NCBI RefSeq assembly: GCF_050003625.1
Contig: NC_134400.1
Span: forward strand, 53,262,066 to 53,326,065
Length of the DNA: 64,000 nucleotides
Direction of reading: 5' to 3'
From: Haematobia irritans
Taxonomy: Eukaryota > Arthropoda > Insecta > Diptera > Muscidae
Below, in pieces: positions 57,881 through 64,000 of this stretch. The notes beneath the pieces were generated by a model that made no database searches, had not been told where the DNA came from, and saw nothing but the letters and a program-made list of their open reading frames with translations. Made by a program: the position numbers and the translations under genes. The stretch's first letter is position 1; each line of letters begins with the position of its first letter.

Positions 57881-58178
57881 TATTAAACTAAGGCAAATTT
57901 TCCTTAAAGTAAAGAAACACATTTTTGATTTAAAGAAACCGTTCTTAAATTAAGTGAAATATTGAATCCTTAGATTTAAGATAAAAACTCTTCAAATATA
58001 GGTTAAGACTTATGTTGAGGATTTAGCATCTTTGGTTTAAAGTTTTATTTTGAATTAGGAAAATATTTTTTACTTCGAAGTATCCGTCATAATTAGGATT
58101 TTTAAACAGGCTTTGGTTTGTACGTGAATAGCTTATTAATATAACGGAAAAATAGAATGAAAATTCGATAAATAGTAT
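57881..58178 (+). mobile_element. CACTG MITE (type 1), right part of the copy begun at 46244
   Basis: TAAGGCAAATTTTCCTTAAA to GAAAATTCGATAAATAG matches 35705-36000 in order. It is then cut by an A fragment, so the right TIR is missing. Confidence 0.8.
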
Positions 58179-58262
58179 TGGGCCATATCGGATCACTTTT
58201 AGGTTTAGCCTCCATATAATCCGACCCCAGATTTGTCTTGCGGGCACCCTAGAATCCACACA
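58179..58262 (-). mobile_element. A-type fragment
   Basis: TATTGGGCCATATCGGATCA and TTAGCCTCCATATAATCCGA correspond to the A unit next to the GTCY core. Confidence 0.6.
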
Positions 58263-59178
58263 TGAGAGATGCTGCTAATTTGTCTGTTTCGCGATGTTAC
58301 ATTTTTATCACAGTGTACTTAAGTACCTTTGGACGTAAGTATTTGTGTCATTGTACTACACTACATTATGGCTTGCATTAGTCGTCAACGTCAAAGAGAA
58401 ATATTTGAACACGTTCTCCATTGTTTGATTGTTTGTAAATATCGCTCGGTTCTGACGAGGCGAGATCACCCACATCGAATCGTCGAAATTGCAGCATGAC
58501 CTATCTGAACACAAGATGACGAGAGCCAACTTTCGTTTACATTATGTGCTGCAATTGATACGACTGAGTGAGTAAATGACTGACTGACTGACGGTGGTTG
58601 GTTGGCGAAGGCAATGCGAATTTGCCGCATACAAACCCATTGTTTACACATCCATCAGTGGCAATTCAGTGCCAGCTTATGTTGTAATTTTTAGCGTTCA
58701 CTCGCATATGTCTCGAAATTGCCAAGAGAAATGGTTTTAAGTTTTTTGTTTTTTCTTTTCCTATTGTCCCCTTTATGAGATGCATTCGCAAAACCCATCG
58801 TTTACAAGTTAGTGAAGCTGGGGCAGATCCGCAAAAACAACGGTAGCGGTGAAAGATATCAAACCTCCAGTGCCCCATCAATACATTTCTACATTAATTT
58901 TAGATTTGAATACCTTAATGATCATCGGTAGCAACTACAAATCTTCAGCCAAGATATTTCATCGATTACGGTAGGTCACGTTTTTGAGCGAGTCAGCTAC
59001 GTTCCCAGCTATCTTTGCACAAAATTGCGAAGAAAAAACTTCACATAATGCTGTACTCCTTAGCAATTGGATAAACATTGTATGGCTATTCTTCGATGAT
59101 ACATAGAAAAAATATTTTTCTGACAAAATTACAACATGATTTAATAGAATTGACTTTTTAATTGAAGTAGCATCAATC
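58263..59178. other. Possibly unique host non-coding DNA
   Basis: The least AT-biased stretch in the window (for example CGGTTCTGACGAGGCGAGAT, 58448-58467; GACTGACTGACTGACGG, 58579). No frame with a recognisable protein motif. Confidence 0.4.

Positions 59179-60374
<1,196 letters not shown>

Positions 60375-60427
<53 letters not shown>
60375..60427. repeat. (TA)n remainder
   Basis: 53 bp between rosa copy 3 and the CCCTTTCCGA element. Confidence 0.95.
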
Positions 60428-62391
<1,964 letters not shown>

Positions 62392-64000
62392 TACATGCAG
62401 TGAAAAAACAATGAACCCTTTTCATTGCAAAATAAAAAAAACAAGTATAAACGGCCGTAAGTTCGGCCAGGCCGAAGCTTATGTACCCTCCACCATGGAT
62501 TGCGTAGAAACTTCTACGAAAGACTGCCATCCACAATCGAATTACTTGGGTTGTGGTATCTTAAATCGTTCTCTAAATTGTGAGTTAGTCCATACGTGGT
62601 ATACGTTAGGCAAAAAACAGTATGTGTATGTAGGTCTACAAATAATTACGAATCGATATGGACTTTTGCACGGTACGTAGGGAGCCAGAATTGAAATATT
62701 GGGGTCGCTTATGCGGGGGCTATATACAATTATGAACTTGATATGTGATTGGGGATCGATTTATCTGTGGGCTATATATAACTATATACCGATATTGACC
62801 TAGTTAGGAATGGTTGTTAACGGCCATATACTAGCACAATGTACCAAATTTCAACTGACTCGGATGAAATTTGCTCCTCCAAGAGGCTCCAAAACCAAAT
62901 CTCATATACTACCACCACGTACAACCAGATCGGATGAATTTTGCTTCTCCAAAAGGCACCGGAGGTCAAATCTGGAGATCGGTTTATATGGGGGCTATAT
63001 ATAATTATGGACCGATTTCGACCAATTTTTGCATGGGAGTTTGAGGCCATATATTAACACCACGTACCAAATTTCAACTGAATCAGATGAATTTTGCTCT
63101 TCCAAGGGGCTCCGGAGGTCAAACCTGGGGATCGGTTGATATGGGGGCTATATATAATTATGGACCGATGTGGACCAATTTTTGCATGTTTGTTAGAGAC
63201 CATATACTAACACCATGTACCAAATTTCAGCCGGATCGGATGAAATTTGCTTCTCTTAGAGGCCTCACAAGCCAAATCGGGGGATCGGTTTATATGGGGG
63301 CTATATATAATTATGGACCGATGTGGACCAATTTTTGCATGCTTGTTAGAGACCATATACTAACACCATGTACCAAATTTCAGCCGGATCGGATGAAATT
63401 TGCTTCTCTTAAAGGCCTCGCAAGCCAAATTTGGGGGTCCGTTTATATGGGGGCTATACGTAAAAGTGGACCGATATGGCCCATTTGCAATACCATCCGA
63501 CCTACATCAATAACAACTACTTGTGCCAAGTTTCAAGTCGATAGCTTGTTTCGTTCGGAAGTTAGCGTGATTTCAACAAACGGACATGCTCAGATCGACT
63601 CAGAATTTCACCACGACCCAGAATATATATACTTTATTGGGTCTTAGAGCAATATTTCGATATGTTACAAACGGAATGACAAAGTTAATATACCCCCCAT
63701 CCTATGGTGGAGGGTATAGAAATGTAGTAAAAATGACCACGATTTAGCCTTTTTTCTGCTTGTCTAGTTTAAAATTCTCTTAAATTTTAGTTCATCTATG
63801 GCATTGTATTTTAGTTAAATTTTACGCCATCATAAGATATATATACTCCTACCAAGTTAAAATACCTGTATTATTTAGGCTAACTTGACTATTTTTTGGG
63901 AAACCCGATAATAAAATTTGGTTAAAATTCTCTTTAAAATGTCGACGAATAAACTATTTATAAATAAATGTTTCCAAAATGCAGAGAAATTAAATAATTA
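62392..64000. mobile_element. GTTCAC-ended MITE split by a complete A element, running off the window
   Basis: TGCAGTGAAAAAACAATGAA, CCCTTTTCATTGCAAAAT (up to about 62430), then after the A element TGTAGTAAAAATGACCACGA onward (63724-64000) matches, in reverse, 29220-29342 and 30316-30486. The right end lies beyond the window. Confidence 0.78.
62441..63718 (+). mobile_element. Mini-me-like A element, complete, with readable insertion site
   Basis: ACAAGTATAAACGGCCGTAA, hairpin GTTCGGCCAGGCCGAAGC, GTACCCTCCACCATGGATTG, unique A segment, four to five 153-bp units, a nearly absent GTCY run (only ACGGACATG), CGACCCAGAATATATATACT and ATCCTATGGTGGAGGGTATA. The surrounding MITE gives the uninserted sequence, so both termini can be placed to within a few bases. 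Confidence 0.92.

Overview
This is insect nuclear DNA, most likely from a muscid or related calyptrate fly (Stomoxys/Haematobia/Musca-like; inferred from repeat content, no species assignment is possible). It is AT-rich and is almost wholly built of transposable elements nested in one another. I recognise no complete host protein gene, no rRNA or tRNA gene, and no bacterial-type operon, CRISPR array or phage. The only protein reading frames I trust belong to transposons. Most other long open frames come from (TA)n arrays, from tandem repeats whose period is a multiple of three, or from SINEs.

Main components. (1) Three diverged families of dispersed elements, called A, B and C here, share one plan: a GC-rich hairpin at one end (core GTTCGGCCRGGCCGAAC in A/B, GTCGGGCGGGGCCGAC in C), tandem 153-bp units each carrying TATATGGGRGCTATA, then a (TA)n/(GTCY)n core and a TATACCC end. 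The core resembles dipteran mini-me / Helentron-associated (HINE-like) elements. (2) Two Tc1-like DD37E elements (291-1536 broken; 33621-34920 with an intact 339-aa transposase). (3) Three DD41D 'rosa-type' mariner relatives, all lacking the N-terminal DNA-binding part (18896-19839, 56673-57605, 59443-60374). (4) A 5'-truncated LINE with RT and RNase H (39739-41936), a second 3' fragment (21113-21478) and an EN/RT-linker fragment (61851-62391). (5) Six copies of a tRNA-derived SINE whose 3' tail matches the tail of that LINE. (6) Many short TA-inserting DNA elements with CACTG/CACGC-type ends; several of them carry a pair of divergent tRNA-like Pol III promoters. (7) A piggyBac-like MITE, a 28-bp minisatellite and very long (TA)n arrays.

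Layout. 1-2.9 kb: C-type repeats, broken Tc1-like copy, B element. 2.9-5.3 kb: TIR element full of TTCATC/GATGAA words with a SINE in it. 5.3-8.3 kb: B, minisatellite, A, B. 8.3-9.5 kb: MITE and possibly unique DNA. 9.5-15.2 kb: B and A repeats and a SINE. 15.5-16.3 kb: (TA)n with a hairpin inverted repeat. 17.6-20.1 kb: MITE within MITE, then rosa copy 1 in a C element. 20.4-25.5 kb: LINE fragments, piggyBac-like MITE, tRNA-carrying element. 26-31 kb: SINE, unassigned repeats, possible host DNA, another tRNA-carrying element. 31.3-35 kb: A/B chimera holding the intact Tc1-like element. 35-39.6 kb: dead maT-like transposase and MITEs with nested insertions. 39.7-45.2 kb: LINE+SINE and A elements. 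46.2-58.2 kb: one MITE copy split by 11.4 kb of DNA bounded by CAGGGC inverted ends. 58.3-64 kb: unique-looking DNA, rosa copy 3 in a (TA)n array, a TIR element, LINE fragment, and a complete A element.

The genes form no pathway. The functional relations are parasitic: the LINE machinery probably mobilises the SINE, full-length rosa and Tc1-like transposases elsewhere probably mobilise the deleted copies and MITEs, and the A/B/C elements depend on an absent autonomous partner.
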